Assembly: GCF_014230355.1 (NCBI RefSeq)
Contig: NZ_JACLAX010000006.1
Span: 124,001 to 188,000 of the forward strand
Direction: 5' to 3'
Source of the DNA: Novosphingobium piscinae
GTDB lineage: Bacteria > Pseudomonadota > Alphaproteobacteria > Sphingomonadales > Sphingomonadaceae
DNA length: 64,000 nucleotides
Every line of letters begins with the position of its first letter. Within the stretch, counting starts at the first letter, position 1. Positions 10,669 to 20,032 of the stretch are shown one piece after another. The position numbers were made by a program, and so were the translations under genes. The notes below the pieces were generated by a model. The model was given only the letters and a program-made list of their open reading frames with translations, ran no database searches and had not been told where the DNA came from.

Positions 10669-11151
10669 ATGGCGGACCCACGCATCTCGCATATCGAACT
10701 CGACGAGGACACGATCCTCGCGCGCAATGCCGATATCGAGCAGGAGCGCCGGGTCGCCATGTTCGACCTGATCGAGGACAACAGCTTCAAGCCGGCCCGC
10801 GCCTTCGCCGCCGGGCACCAGGGGCCCTACCGGGTGCGGCTGGCCGTGCACGACGGGCGGCTGCAGCTGGAGATCGCCGACGATGCCGGACAGGAGCTGG
10901 AGACGCTGGTCCTGGGCATGGGGCGGTTCCGGCGCCACATCCGGGACTACTTCGCGATCTGCGACAGCTACTACCAGGCCGTGCGCAAGGCCACTGCGGC
11001 CGAGATCGAGACTATCGACATGGCCCGGCGCGGCATCCACAACGAGGCGGCCGAACTGCTGCTCGAACGGCTCGAAGGTAAAGTGGAAACTGACTTTGCC
11101 ACGGCGCGCCGGCTCTTTACCCTGATTTGCGTGCTGCATATCAGGGGTTGA
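10669..11151 (+). CDS. UPF0262 family protein
   Basis: A 160-residue protein with the start MADPRISHIELDED. The ERRVAMFDLIEDNSF segment near residue 23 and a C-terminal GKVETDFATARRLFTLICVLHIRG-type end mark the UPF0262 family, which is confined to alphaproteobacteria and has no known function. It is soluble, with no signal peptide or membrane helix. In other genomes the family often lies near origin-linked genes; here it is divergent from dnaB. The open frame extends upstream to 10345, but only the part from 10669 is clear of dnaB. Confidence 0.85.
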   Translation: MADPRISHIELDEDTILARNADIEQERRVAMFDLIEDNSFKPARAFAAGHQGPYRVRLAVHDGRLQLEIADDAGQELETLVLGMGRFRRHIRDYFAICDSYYQAVRKATAAEIETIDMARRGIHNEAAELLLERLEGKVETDFATARRLFTLICVLHIRG

Positions 11152-11231
11152 AGATCAGGAGCCGGCGGGCCGCGCCGGAGCGCCGCGCAGCAGACCGCAC
11201 ACCGGACACAGGACAGGATCGCGACCGCATC

Positions 11232-11945
11232 ATGGCGAGGAGGAGAGGCTACGCCGCCGGCGGCACCCAATGGCGCCTGCGGTTTGCCGCGATCCTGCTG
11301 CTGGCGGGTCTGCTTGGCGGAGTGTGGGGCTGGTGGCACCTGCGCCATTGGACGCCCGATCGCGGGGCCTATCCGGTCCAGGGGGTCGAGGTGGGCACGA
11401 TCGAGGGGGCGGTCGACTGGCCCGCGATCAAGGCGGTCGGCGCCGATTTCGCCTATCTCGATGCCAGCGCCAGCGCTTTCGCACGCGATCCGGCCTTCGT
11501 GAAGAACCTCGAGGACGCGCGCGCCGCCGGGCTGCAGGTCGGCGCGGTGCATCTGTACGATCCCTGCCAGCCGGCCGAGCGCCAGGCGGCCAACTTCGTC
11601 ACCGTGATCCCGCGCGACGCCAGGATGCTGCCTCCGGCGGTCGATCTCGACCGGCTCGCCGACGATTGCCCGGTCAAGGTCAGCGATGCCAAGGTCGAAA
11701 GCGAGCTGATGACCTTCCTCAACCAGATCGAGACCCACACCGGCAAGGCGGTGATGCTCAAGGTCTCGCGCCGGTTCGAGGCGCGTTACCACGTCGCCAT
11801 GGCGATCGACCGCAACCTGTGGGTCAGCGGCGAACGTTTCGAGCCCGAATACACCGCCCGGCCGTGGACGCTGTGGACGGCTAACACCTACTTCGTCACC
11901 GATGCCGCGGAGGAGCCGCTGCGCTGGGTGGTGGTGGAGAAGTGA
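11232..11945 (+). CDS. GH25-fold (lysozyme-like) membrane-anchored protein, catalytic acids changed
   Basis: A 237-residue protein with one N-terminal membrane helix (residues 17-36) and a GH25-like domain: VQGVEVGTIEGAVDWPAIK, then FAYLDASASAF, and PPAVDLDRL near residue 137. GH25 muramidases use an Asp in the first strand and a DxE pair later. Here the first strand has Glu (GVEVG), the usual KATEG acid is replaced by DASAS, and the pair reads DLD. The fold assignment is by pattern only. It may be a divergent or inactive periplasmic wall-binding protein. It lies 80 bases after UPF0262 and seven bases before cdd, so it is probably in one operon with cdd. Confidence 0.7.
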   Translation: MARRRGYAAGGTQWRLRFAAILLLAGLLGGVWGWWHLRHWTPDRGAYPVQGVEVGTIEGAVDWPAIKAVGADFAYLDASASAFARDPAFVKNLEDARAAGLQVGAVHLYDPCQPAERQAANFVTVIPRDARMLPPAVDLDRLADDCPVKVSDAKVESELMTFLNQIETHTGKAVMLKVSRRFEARYHVAMAIDRNLWVSGERFEPEYTARPWTLWTANTYFVTDAAEEPLRWVVVEK

Positions 11946-11952
11946 GGACCCG

Positions 11953-12393
11953 ATGACCATCGACCAGGCCGCCCTGATCGCCGCCGCCCGCGAAGCCTCG
12001 ACGCGGGCCTATGCCCCCTATTCGGGCTTCCACGTCGGCGCCGCTCTGGCCTTCGCCGATGGCTCGGTGGCGACTGGCGCCAACGTCGAGAACGCCAGCT
12101 ACGGCCTTGCCCTCTGTGCCGAGACCAGCGCGGTGGCGCAGGTGATGAATGCCGGGGTGCGCGGCGGGTTGCTGGCTGTCGCGGTGATCGGAGGCACGCC
12201 CGGCGAGGACGGCGCGGCGACGCCCGGCGCGGCTCCGGTCACCCCCTGTGGTCGCTGCCGCCAGGTGCTCAACGAACTGGCCCAACTGGGCGGGACCGAC
12301 CCGGTGATCTGGTGCGTGGGGGAGCGCAGCGTGCTCGAGCTGCGCCTGTCCGCTTTGCTGCCGCACGCCTTTGGGCCTGCGAACCTGGGCTAG
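11953..12393 (+). CDS. cdd: cytidine deaminase
   Basis: Cytidine deaminase converts cytidine and deoxycytidine to uridine forms in pyrimidine salvage. The 146-residue product has the zinc motifs CAETSAV (Cys in the CAE form of tetrameric enzymes) near residue 52 and PCGRCRQ near residue 97, plus YAPYSGFHVGAAL at about residue 19. The ATG at 11953 is preceded by TGAGGA. The 11902 frame start belongs to the upstream gene's region and is rejected. Confidence 0.92.
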   Translation: MTIDQAALIAAAREASTRAYAPYSGFHVGAALAFADGSVATGANVENASYGLALCAETSAVAQVMNAGVRGGLLAVAVIGGTPGEDGAATPGAAPVTPCGRCRQVLNELAQLGGTDPVIWCVGERSVLELRLSALLPHAFGPANLG

Positions 12394-12473
12394 AGTCGGT
12401 CCTGCTCGGGTCGAACCACACCAACGCCTGTACCGCGCGCAGCCGGGCCGATGCACTCGGATCGGTGGCGGCC

Positions 12474-13961
12474 TTAGAAGGCGCTCCAGTCGTCCGGGTC
12501 GCTGGGGGCTGAACGGGCCAGGTTGCCGCTGACGGGCAGGGGACGCGCCGCAACCGGGGCGCGGGAAGCCGGCACTCGCGCGGCTGGCCTGTGGGCTGCG
12601 GAATGGGCCAGGGCGGGACGGGCCAGCGCGGGACGGGCCGGGGCCGACGCGGCAAGACCCGGCGCGCTCCTTGCCCCGCTCACCCGGAACTGCGCGACCA
12701 GTTCGCCGAGCCGCTGCGCCTGGTTTGACAGGACGCGGGTCGCGGCGGTCGACTGCTCGACCATCGCGGCGTTCTGCTGCGTCATCCTGTCGATCGAGGT
12801 GACCGCCGAATTGACCTGCTCCAGATTGGCACTCTGCGCCGCAGTCGTCTCCGCGATATCGTTGACCTGCTTGGTCACCGCACCGACCTGGTCGACGATC
12901 TCGGTGAGCAGGGTTCCGGTCTCGCCCACCAGGCCGACCCCATCGCCCACGTGCGCGGTCGACTTCTCGATCAGCGCCTTGATGTCTCGCGCCGCATCGG
13001 CCGAGCGCTGGGCGAGCGCCCGGACCTCGTTGGCGACCACGGCGAAGCCCTTGCCCGCGTCGCCCGCGCGCGCAGCCTCAACGCCCGCATTGAGGGCGAG
13101 GAGGTTGGTCTGGAACGCGATCCCGTCGATGACATTGATGATCTGGGTGATCTCCTTCGCCGATTGTTCGATCGCGCTCATCGCCGCCACCGCCCGACCG
13201 ACCACGGCGCCGCCTTCCGTGGCCCGCGCATGAGTCTGCACGATCGCCGCTCGGGCAACGCCGGCGCTTTCGGCGGCATGGCGGGTGAGACCGACGGTCT
13301 GTCCGATCGAGGCGGCGGTTTCCTCGAGGCTGGCGGCCTGCTGCTCGTTGCGCCGGGCCAGATCCTCTGATGCAGCGCGGATTTCGTCGGAACCGTCCTG
13401 AACCCCTACCACCGTCGTGCACACTTCGGCGATCATCGCGGCGAGCTTGCCGACCGCGGCATTGAAGGCCGCGCCGATCGCGTCGAATTCCTCGACGTCG
13501 GTGTGGGGAACCTTCTGGTCGAGCCGGCCGTCCTCAAGCGCCTGCATGGCCGCCAGGACGGTATTCCTGGCCCTGCGGAAAGGGGTGACATCGGTGGCGA
13601 TCTTGACGATCCGTTCGACCTTGCCCCGGGCGTCCAGGGTCGGGCCATAGGTCGCCTGGATCCAGATCTCCTCGCCGGACTTGGTGATGCGGGGATAGCG
13701 CGCGGTAAAGCTCTTGCCGGCCCGGAGATCGGACCAGAACTGCGCGTACTCGGCACTCTTGGCAAGCTCAGGCGTGCAGAACAGGCTATGATGCCGACCC
13801 CGGATCTCGGCAAGGTTGTATTCCACCACGCTGCAAAAGGCCTCATTGGCCTCCAGAACCGTTCCATCCGGCAGAAACTGGATGATCGCCTGTGTGTTCT
13901 TCACCAGCTGCAGGAGTGCATCATCGAATTTCGATAGCTCAGCGGCCTTCCGTTTGAACAT
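12474..13961 (-). CDS. soluble PAS-domain methyl-accepting chemotaxis protein
   Basis: A 495-residue chemoreceptor with no membrane segment. A PAS domain at about residues 15-130 (IIQFLPDGTVLEANEAF) is followed by a HAMP-like DVEEFDAIGAAFN stretch. The coiled-coil signalling domain follows, with the hairpin tip FQTNLLALNAGVEAARAGDA near residue 290. It would sense an internal cue, perhaps redox or a ligand in PAS, and signal to CheW/CheA. The C-terminus is a low-complexity Ala/Pro linker ending in DDWSAF, like the WxxF tail that tethers CheR/CheB. No che genes lie in the window. Confidence 0.88.
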   Translation of the reverse strand: MFKRKAAELSKFDDALLQLVKNTQAIIQFLPDGTVLEANEAFCSVVEYNLAEIRGRHHSLFCTPELAKSAEYAQFWSDLRAGKSFTARYPRITKSGEEIWIQATYGPTLDARGKVERIVKIATDVTPFRRARNTVLAAMQALEDGRLDQKVPHTDVEEFDAIGAAFNAAVGKLAAMIAEVCTTVVGVQDGSDEIRAASEDLARRNEQQAASLEETAASIGQTVGLTRHAAESAGVARAAIVQTHARATEGGAVVGRAVAAMSAIEQSAKEITQIINVIDGIAFQTNLLALNAGVEAARAGDAGKGFAVVANEVRALAQRSADAARDIKALIEKSTAHVGDGVGLVGETGTLLTEIVDQVGAVTKQVNDIAETTAAQSANLEQVNSAVTSIDRMTQQNAAMVEQSTAATRVLSNQAQRLGELVAQFRVSGARSAPGLAASAPARPALARPALAHSAAHRPAARVPASRAPVAARPLPVSGNLARSAPSDPDDWSAF

Positions 13962-14498
13962 GCGCGAACGTCCGAAATTTCAAAAAGATCGGCCCACCAC
14001 CGTTCCTCGGGTGGGGCTCTAATTCCGTTCCGCTAACGGGTGGTGAAGTCTGCCATGCGTATCGACATCGGGATTCGTAATACCGGCTGGCAGGCATGGC
14101 CAGCCGCAGCCCAGGGCGCCATCTTGCGCGGGGATAGCGGATAGGCTCAGGTGGTCGTCCCGCAGGGCGGCCCGCCGCTCACCCTTGCTCGGCCAGCCAT
14201 TCACCCAGCGGCTGCGCGCAGCCCAGAGCGCCTGGACAGGTTTGACTAGCGGGTGCCGCTTTTCCCCGATTGGCATGCTCCATTCCACCGTTGAAGGTGG
14301 TCGCGGCGCCTCCACCGTTCGGCGCGGGGCCGAGGGAAGTCCGCTCGCCCTGCGGCCAGTCCTGTGATTGATCCAACCCGGGAGATTTTGGCCGAACCTT
14401 GCCTGACCCTGACATTTCATGTCCGTGGGCGGCAATTGTTGACATTGATTTGCAATAGCAGAAAACGCGTCGCGAGTTTGCCGGGCTGTGGAGCTGCC
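13962..14498. other. 537-base stretch without an intact gene
   Basis: Between the PAS chemoreceptor and the TonB receptor there is no supportable gene. It holds a GC-poorer leader, a decayed copy of the 3' end of the M14 carboxypeptidase gene (near 14174-14232), and a TTGACA at 14439-14444 next to an ATTGATTTGCAAT stretch just upstream of the receptor. That stretch could be an iron-regulator site, but the match is weak. Confidence 0.5.
14179..14232 (-). pseudogene. relic of the 3' end of an M14 carboxypeptidase gene
   Basis: Read leftward, the last codons give CAQPLGEWLAEQG and a stop. The intact gene ending at 16975 finishes [13 protein letters not shown] and a stop. At DNA level 14174-14211 matches 16970-17007 with about four mismatches in 38, including bases beyond the stop. 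Upstream of this the similarity fades quickly. It is best read as a decayed duplicate or the left scar of an insertion. Confidence 0.45.
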
Positions 14499-16718
14499 AT
14501 GCCGTCCTCTTTCCTTGCTGCGCGCATTTTGCTTGCTGGCCTGCTGATTTCTGCGGCGACTCCCGGCTGGGCAGCCGAGGGTTCCCTCATGCCCGCGCTC
14601 CCTGAGGAGCCTGACAAGCACGCCGCTGCGCATGCCAATCAGGCAACGTCGATCATCGTGACCGCGCGTCGTGAAACCGACCGGTTGCCCGATGAAGCCG
14701 GCACGATGATCTTCGCAGGCAAGCTCGGCGACATTGCGGTCCTGTCCGACGTGCCGCCGGTGGCGGGGCGGAACCTGCGTCTGGCGCTGGCTGACATTCC
14801 GGGCCTTCTGGTCTCGGAGGTGTCCAATGGCTCGTGGGCTTCGCTGTCCTATCGCGGACTGGGGGAGCCCCACGAAAGCTGGAACCTGCTGACCTTGCAG
14901 GACGCGATCCCGGCCGTACCCGACATGTATTCCTATCCCGCGGCCTACTTCATCCCACCGTTCGAACTGGTCGAGCGGGTCGAGTTCATTCGGGGTGCGT
15001 CGGGCCTGCTTTATGGACCGCAGCCGGGCGGGGCGATCAACTATGTGATGCGCGGGCCTCGCAAGCCAGCCGGGGCCGAAGGCCAGGCGCGTGTCACGCT
15101 CGGCAGCTGGGATGCCCGGCAGGCGCTCGCCAATCTCGCGGTGTCCGACGGGCGCTTCGCGGCCGATGGCTTTGTGCAATATGCCGCAGGCAATGGCCCG
15201 CGCCGCACCAACAGTGATCAGGAACAGTTCACCGGCCGGCTGCGTGGCCACTATGTCAGCGATGCCATGACCCTGACCTTGGCGCTCGATTACTATCAGG
15301 GCCGGTTTGGCGAACCCGGCGGACTATCTCGCGCTCGCCTCGCCGCCGACCGACGGGCCGTGTCCACTGCGTTCGACCGACTGAGGATCGAGCGTTTCGC
15401 ACCCACGCTCGCGCTGGACTGGGAGGTGGACGACCAGACGGAGTTGACGGCACGCGCGTTCTACAGCCGCTTCGAGCGCGAAAGCTGGCGGCAGGCCGGG
15501 GGCAGCTTTGGCCAGGTTACGCCAACTGCGAATGTCCTGGTCCGCCAGTTGCAGGCTTTCGACACCGCCGGGATCGACCTGCGTGTGCGGCGCGAATTCG
15601 GCGGACAGGGCCAGCATGCCCTGACCTTGGGCGCTTTCGGCCATACCTCGGACGCGCCTGTGCTCGTCGACAAGGGCCTAAGCAGCGCTGACCTTGCCGG
15701 GCTCGGTGGAGCGGTGTCTCGCGTTTCACGCAGCGGTCATGCCACCGCGATTTTCGGCGAGATCAAGTTTGGTTTTGGCGATGTGCAGATCGTTCCAGGC
15801 TTCAGGGTGGAACGCCTGCGCCAGCGCGTTGTGGAAACGCTGGATCTGCTGCTCGGCAGTGTCACCAGCGGCACGCCCGGCGCGCCCAACGGGGCGCTCG
15901 GTCATCGCGAGAACGTCGATACCGTGCCGCTGTTCGGAATCGGGGTGACGTGGGACGCCGGAGAATCGCTGCGCTTCGTGGCCAATGCCAGCCGCGGGTT
16001 CAAACCGCTGCTGTATAACGATGGCGTGACGTTTCAGACCGGGGTGGATGTGGCGGGCACGTTCGAGGCGTCTTTCGCGTTCAGCCTCGAGACCGGGGTG
16101 CAGTTCAGGCCAGCCCCGCCCCTGCGGATCGATGCAAGCCTGTTCCGCATCACCTTCGAAGACCAGATCGGCTTCCTCGCCGGCCCGCTTCCGACGACGC
16201 CGCTGTTCAATGCGGTTGGGGCTGGCGGTGCGCGGCGACAAAATGTCGGCACCATGCGCAATCAGGGCATCGATCTTGCGGTGCGGTTCGACCTGCTGGG
16301 ACCGGACGGGCTCGCCGGGGGCGGCGACACGCTGCGCCTGTCGACCAACCTGCAGCTGCTGGATGCCACCTTCACCAACGGCGTCGTGCATGGTGCAACG
16401 CCGCAGTATGCGCCAAACCATCTCTTGCGTTCGACGCTGGCTTACCTCGGCCGCAACGGTGCCCGTGCGGCCCTGACCTTCACCTCGGTGGGTGATCAGC
16501 AGGGATCCGACAATAACGTCGCCGATTTTGCCTTGCCGGGCTATCAAGTGCTTGATGCATCCGTCGAATGGCCAATTGCCGGCGGCTTCTCGATCGGCGC
16601 GGGAATCAACAACCTGCTCGACGAAACTTATGCTGGCAGGGTTCGTCCGGGTGGCGGGGGCGGCTTCGATCCTGGCCTGCCGCGCAACGTCTTCGTCTCG
16701 CTGGGCTGGCGGGGTTGA
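14499..16718 (+). CDS. TonB-dependent outer membrane receptor
   Basis: A 739-residue receptor with a signal peptide (cleavage near PGWAAEG), a TonB-box-like SIIVTARRETD, and a plug domain containing SLSYRGLGEPHESW and FIRGASGLLYGPQPGGAINY. A 22-strand barrel follows, closing with LGW-R-G and a C-terminal aromatic strand. The DEAGTMIFAGK and FRVERLR parts resemble ferric-siderophore or Fe-dicitrate receptors, but the ligand is not certain. Third codon positions are less GC-biased than in the neighbours, and the gene sits between a relic and the intact copy of the same flanking sequence, both signs of acquisition. The ATG at 14499 follows TGTGGAG. Confidence 0.9.
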   Translation: MPSSFLAARILLAGLLISAATPGWAAEGSLMPALPEEPDKHAAAHANQATSIIVTARRETDRLPDEAGTMIFAGKLGDIAVLSDVPPVAGRNLRLALADIPGLLVSEVSNGSWASLSYRGLGEPHESWNLLTLQDAIPAVPDMYSYPAAYFIPPFELVERVEFIRGASGLLYGPQPGGAINYVMRGPRKPAGAEGQARVTLGSWDARQALANLAVSDGRFAADGFVQYAAGNGPRRTNSDQEQFTGRLRGHYVSDAMTLTLALDYYQGRFGEPGGLSRARLAADRRAVSTAFDRLRIERFAPTLALDWEVDDQTELTARAFYSRFERESWRQAGGSFGQVTPTANVLVRQLQAFDTAGIDLRVRREFGGQGQHALTLGAFGHTSDAPVLVDKGLSSADLAGLGGAVSRVSRSGHATAIFGEIKFGFGDVQIVPGFRVERLRQRVVETLDLLLGSVTSGTPGAPNGALGHRENVDTVPLFGIGVTWDAGESLRFVANASRGFKPLLYNDGVTFQTGVDVAGTFEASFAFSLETGVQFRPAPPLRIDASLFRITFEDQIGFLAGPLPTTPLFNAVGAGGARRQNVGTMRNQGIDLAVRFDLLGPDGLAGGGDTLRLSTNLQLLDATFTNGVVHGATPQYAPNHLLRSTLAYLGRNGARAALTFTSVGDQQGSDNNVADFALPGYQVLDASVEWPIAGGFSIGAGINNLLDETYAGRVRPGGGGGFDPGLPRNVFVSLGWRG

Positions 16719-16974
16719 TCGAGCGCAGGGCAGCCATCGGTGTCGACAGGGCCGTTGATGCCAGTTCCAGGCGTCCAGCGCCGGCGGCGAAGGAACACCC
16801 GCGGATGCCGTTTGCGTCAGCGCCGGCTGTGAAGGGTGGGAGCCGGGCCGCCGGCAGCGGTGGTGTCGTGACAGGCCAGCTGCCGACCGCGCGGTGCCCG
16901 GCCAGACCCGTTACGGGCAATGACGCGTACGGCTAAGGACAAAGGTGCCGGCTCGCTGCCCACGCCGTCGCCGC

Positions 16975-18123
16975 TCACCCCCGCTCGGCCAGCCATTCCC
17001 CGAGCGCGGCGATGCAGTCGCGGCCGAGCTGGATCGAGCGTTCCGGGCTCCAGCCCTGGGCGGTATCGGGCAGATCGTCGTTGTCCTTGAACGGCATTTC
17101 CAGCGTGAAGGCGACGCAGCCGTGGCTGGGGCCGAAGCGCTGGGCGAGCTGGTTGGTGCTCATCGTCAGATTGGCGCTGCCAGGGCGGGCGGTGGGATAG
17201 CCGAGGCGGGTCTGGAAGTCGGGCGAGCGCCGCTCGAGGATCGCGCGGTAGCGGTCATAGCCGGTGCCCTGCGCCTCGGTCCAGGCGGGGATGCCGTGGA
17301 AGCCGGCGATGAAGGCGGCCGGAATCGCCTCGTCGCCGTGGACGTCCATGGCGACATGGACCCCGCTCTGGTCCATCGCGCGCAGCACGGCCAGGACCTC
17401 GGGCGAGCGCTCGGGGGTGGGAGCGTGCCATTCGCGGTTGAGGTTCACGCCTACCGCATTGGTTCGCAGGTGACCCCTGAACGAACCATCGGGGTTCATG
17501 TTGGGAACCACGTGGAACCGGCAGCGCTGGCGCAGCAGCCGCGCCCAGGGATCGGCCGGGTCGGTCAGCCGGTCGAGCGCGCCCTCCATCCACCATTCGG
17601 CCATCGTCTCGCCGGGATGCTGGCGGGCATAGAGCCAGACCTGGGTCTCGCCTTCGCCCAGCTCGAGGCAGTCGATCGCGCGCCCGTCCAGCGTGGTGCC
17701 GAGGCAGCGGGAGGTGACCCCTTCGGCCTGGGCCATGGTGGCGATCAGGTCGTCGTGGCGCTCGAGCGAATAGGGCGCGAAATAGGCGAACCAGGCCAGG
17801 TCGCCCGCGGGCTGGTAGCGGATCGTCAGGGTGCCGCCATCGGCCTCCTTGTCCCACGCGGTCGCGGCACGGCCCCAGTGTTCGCGGTCCTCGGACACGG
17901 CGGCGCGATAGCCCGGCCAGCCGCCGGGATAGGCGCTGGCGTTCAGCCCGGTCAGCCGCAGCGTCACCTCGCGCCCGGCGGCACCACTGACGCGGAAATG
18001 GAACCACTGGAAGAATTCGGACCGGTGGTCGCGGCGGATCGTCAGCCGGGCCTCGGTGCCGGTGATCGCCAGGACCTCGATATTGCCCGAATCGAATTGC
18101 GCATGGATCGTGATGTCGCTCAT
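16975..18123 (-). CDS. M14-family zinc carboxypeptidase
   Basis: A 382-residue cytosolic-type M14 peptidase. It has an N-terminal beta-sandwich domain (residues 1-120) and a catalytic domain with the zinc motif [16 protein letters not shown] (His and Glu ligands), a second His in AMDVHGDE, the substrate-binding NLNREW, and the catalytic Glu in AFTLEMPFK. No signal peptide. It removes C-terminal residues from peptides or amidated tails; the substrate is unknown. I used ATG at 18123 ([17 protein letters not shown]); ATG at 18135 is four codons earlier and also possible. The stop is followed by 256 bases without a gene before the receptor. Confidence 0.85.
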   Translation of the reverse strand: MSDITIHAQFDSGNIEVLAITGTEARLTIRRDHRSEFFQWFHFRVSGAAGREVTLRLTGLNASAYPGGWPGYRAAVSEDREHWGRAATAWDKEADGGTLTIRYQPAGDLAWFAYFAPYSLERHDDLIATMAQAEGVTSRCLGTTLDGRAIDCLELGEGETQVWLYARQHPGETMAEWWMEGALDRLTDPADPWARLLRQRCRFHVVPNMNPDGSFRGHLRTNAVGVNLNREWHAPTPERSPEVLAVLRAMDQSGVHVAMDVHGDEAIPAAFIAGFHGIPAWTEAQGTGYDRYRAILERRSPDFQTRLGYPTARPGSANLTMSTNQLAQRFGPSHGCVAFTLEMPFKDNDDLPDTAQGWSPERSIQLGRDCIAALGEWLAERG

Positions 18124-18139
18124 GCGCCGCTTCATGCGG

Positions 18140-18751
18140 TCAGGGCGTCGGCTTGACCAGTACCGTCTCGCCCGAGCGCCCGGGGAAATCGCGGAACAGC
18201 CCCGCGGCCAGCTGGGCGGCGCCCAGCTCGGTGGTGGCCAACGGCGAATCCGCGCGCACGCTGAAGCTGGCGCGTCCTTCCCAGACCACCCGGCCCGAGC
18301 CCTTTTCGCGGATCATCACCCCCAGCCGCGTCTCGGTCTGGGGCTTGGGCCGGCCCGACAGGTTGAAGCCCAGCCCCACGCCGACCCCGGAGCCGAACGA
18401 GCCGGTGCTGCCGCCGACCCCCACGCTGACCGGGCCGGTCTGGCGTTCCGGCTGTGCGGTATGCCGCTCGAACCGTACCTCGGCGACCTGCGCCGCCTCG
18501 GCCGCGCCGACCTCGCGGTAGCCCAGCCGCTGCAGCTCACGCCCGACCGCGCCGGCAAAGGCGCGCAGTTCAAGCGAAGCGGGGTCCATTCCCGAGGCGG
18601 GCACGATCGCTACCGGCCCACGGCCGAGCATCGTGGTATCGGGCAGGTGGAAGCGCGTCACCTCGACCGGGCCGGTCGGCGCGACGCACCCGGCCGCGGC
18701 GAGCAGCGGCGCCAGGATGGCCATGCGGGGGGGCAGCAGTCGGAACGCCAT
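18140..18751 (-). CDS. DUF4136 lipoprotein, copy 1
   Basis: A 203-residue lipoprotein with a lipobox LAAAGC near residue 20. The C-terminal half has the DUF4136 pattern [13 protein letters not shown] and ends [17 protein letters not shown] Gly/Ser run ([17 protein letters not shown]) precedes it. DUF4136 lipoproteins are outer-membrane-linked proteins of unknown function. The start at 18751 follows GAAAGGA. It ends four or 16 bases before the M14 gene, so the two are probably co-transcribed. Copies 2 and 3 lie at 20033 and 54338. Confidence 0.83.
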   Translation of the reverse strand: MAFRLLPPRMAILAPLLAAAGCVAPTGPVEVTRFHLPDTTMLGRGPVAIVPASGMDPASLELRAFAGAVGRELQRLGYREVGAAEAAQVAEVRFERHTAQPERQTGPVSVGVGGSTGSFGSGVGVGLGFNLSGRPKPQTETRLGVMIREKGSGRVVWEGRASFSVRADSPLATTELGAAQLAAGLFRDFPGRSGETVLVKPTP

Positions 18752-18837
18752 GCTTGGTCCTTTCGCACCTGTCCCCGCCACCCTGTGCCCGCCTCGCGCC
18801 AATTGCAACCCGGCGCGCCTCCGGCTTCGGGCGAGGC

Positions 18838-19818
18838 TCAGCGGGTGCGGCGGGCCGCGAGCAGCAGCGGCGGGATGGGGACGGTCAGCCGTGCCGCCTC
18901 GCGGGTCAGGAAGGCGGCGCGCTCGGCCGTGGCAAGGTAGGGGCCGTGCAGGTCGAGCAGGCGGTGCAGAGGCGGGCGCGCGGCATCGGCGACCTTGAGC
19001 CAGGCCCCCGCAGCCGCGCCCGGATCGTAGCCGGCCGCAGCCATCAGCCGCAGCGCGAAGGCATCGGCCTCCTGCTCGGCCGCGCCGCGCGCCTCGCGCG
19101 TGGCCAGCGCGGCCCGGCGCGACGGGACGGTATGGCCCAGCAGCACGTGGGCCACCTCGTGCGCGAGGGTGAAGGCCAGCTCGGCATCGTCGGCGAGCAG
19201 CCGTTCAAGCCCGGCGCCGATCTCGATCGTGCTCGCCACGGCCGCGGCGTTGACCATGGGCCGGGCGGACAGGCGCACGGTCGCCGCGCAGCGCGGCTGG
19301 CCGGGCAGGGCCACCATGTGGCGCCGGCCGTCGCGCTCGACCTCCAGCACCAGGTGCGCGTCCGCGGCGGCGGCGGCCAGCGCGGCGTCGAACCGCGCGC
19401 GCTCGGCCGTGTCGGCCGACCACGGCACGGCATTGGCGGCGCGGACGAGATCGCCCGGGCGCAGCCCGGCGGCGGCGGCCGGGCCGTCGGGCCAGACCAT
19501 GACGATCGCCGCGCCCCACGAGGCCGGCCCCGACGGCGCTGCCTTGAAACCGTAGTCATGCGCCAGCGCGGTGCAGTGCGGGGCATTGTCCAGCAGCAGG
19601 CGCCGCGCGATCGTCTCGACCCGCAGCGCGGCGGGGGTCAGGCCCGGCAGGTCGGCGGCAGGGGGCAGGTCGGCCGCAGGGGGCCGCGGCGCCGCGGCCA
19701 GCGGCGGGGCGCCCAGGCAGACAGCGCCCAGCCAGGCTGACCCCAGCAGGCCCAGCCACCGGCCGAGCGCCTTGCGCCCTGGCCTCGTCGTCCTGCCCCG
19801 TGCGATCCGCCTGCCCAT
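18838..19818 (-). CDS. M48-family peptidase with PDZ-like segment
   Basis: A 326-residue exported metallopeptidase. A signal-like hydrophobic helix at residues 20-40 is followed by a Pro/Ala linker and a PDZ-like region (GLRPGDLVRAANAVPW). The zinc site is HEVAHVLLGH, with the third ligand Glu in EQEADAFALRLM. M48 enzymes of this kind degrade misfolded envelope proteins. The start at 19818 is preceded by GGAGTGG; the open frame extends to 20148 but has no better start. It is not the same subtype as the polytopic M48 protein at 36818. Confidence 0.82.
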   Translation of the reverse strand: MGRRIARGRTTRPGRKALGRWLGLLGSAWLGAVCLGAPPLAAAPRPPAADLPPAADLPGLTPAALRVETIARRLLLDNAPHCTALAHDYGFKAAPSGPASWGAAIVMVWPDGPAAAAGLRPGDLVRAANAVPWSADTAERARFDAALAAAAADAHLVLEVERDGRRHMVALPGQPRCAATVRLSARPMVNAAAVASTIEIGAGLERLLADDAELAFTLAHEVAHVLLGHTVPSRRAALATREARGAAEQEADAFALRLMAAAGYDPGAAAGAWLKVADAARPPLHRLLDLHGPYLATAERAAFLTREAARLTVPIPPLLLAARRTR

Positions 19819-20032
19819 CCCGGTCCACTCCCCGGCGATCCGGGCAAGCAGCCCGGCGCTGAAGGGGATGTGACCCTGTCTGCGCCCGCGCGGCACTCGG
19901 CGCGCGTGCGCGTTAACTAGTCCCTTGATCGGATGATCTAAGCCAACGGGGTAAGACGGCCCCGCTGCTCGCCAGGCTGCCGCTTGCCCCGTCTGTGCCT
20001 GGATCGGGGCGGGCATCGGGCAGGGCGGTCCT

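Noticed and set aside
9024..11081. 685-codon rightward frame opposite dnaB
   Set aside because: It is antisense to dnaB, with repetitive Arg/Gln/Gly/Asp composition typical of the reverse complement of a GC-rich gene. dnaB explains the region.
14431..14460. Fur box before the TonB receptor
   Set aside because: Only a partial match (CAATTG...TTGCAAT with an imperfect dyad). Not enough to call without a comparison to known sites.
14019..15251. 410-codon leftward frame opposite the TonB receptor leader and plug
   Set aside because: Overlaps the plug domain in antisense and has no recognisable features. Only its end near 14179 is of interest, as the M14 relic.
16719..16974. possible small gene between the receptor and the M14 gene
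   Set aside because: Frames here are short, have no ribosome sites, and the leftward one runs into the receptor. I see no gene in this stretch.
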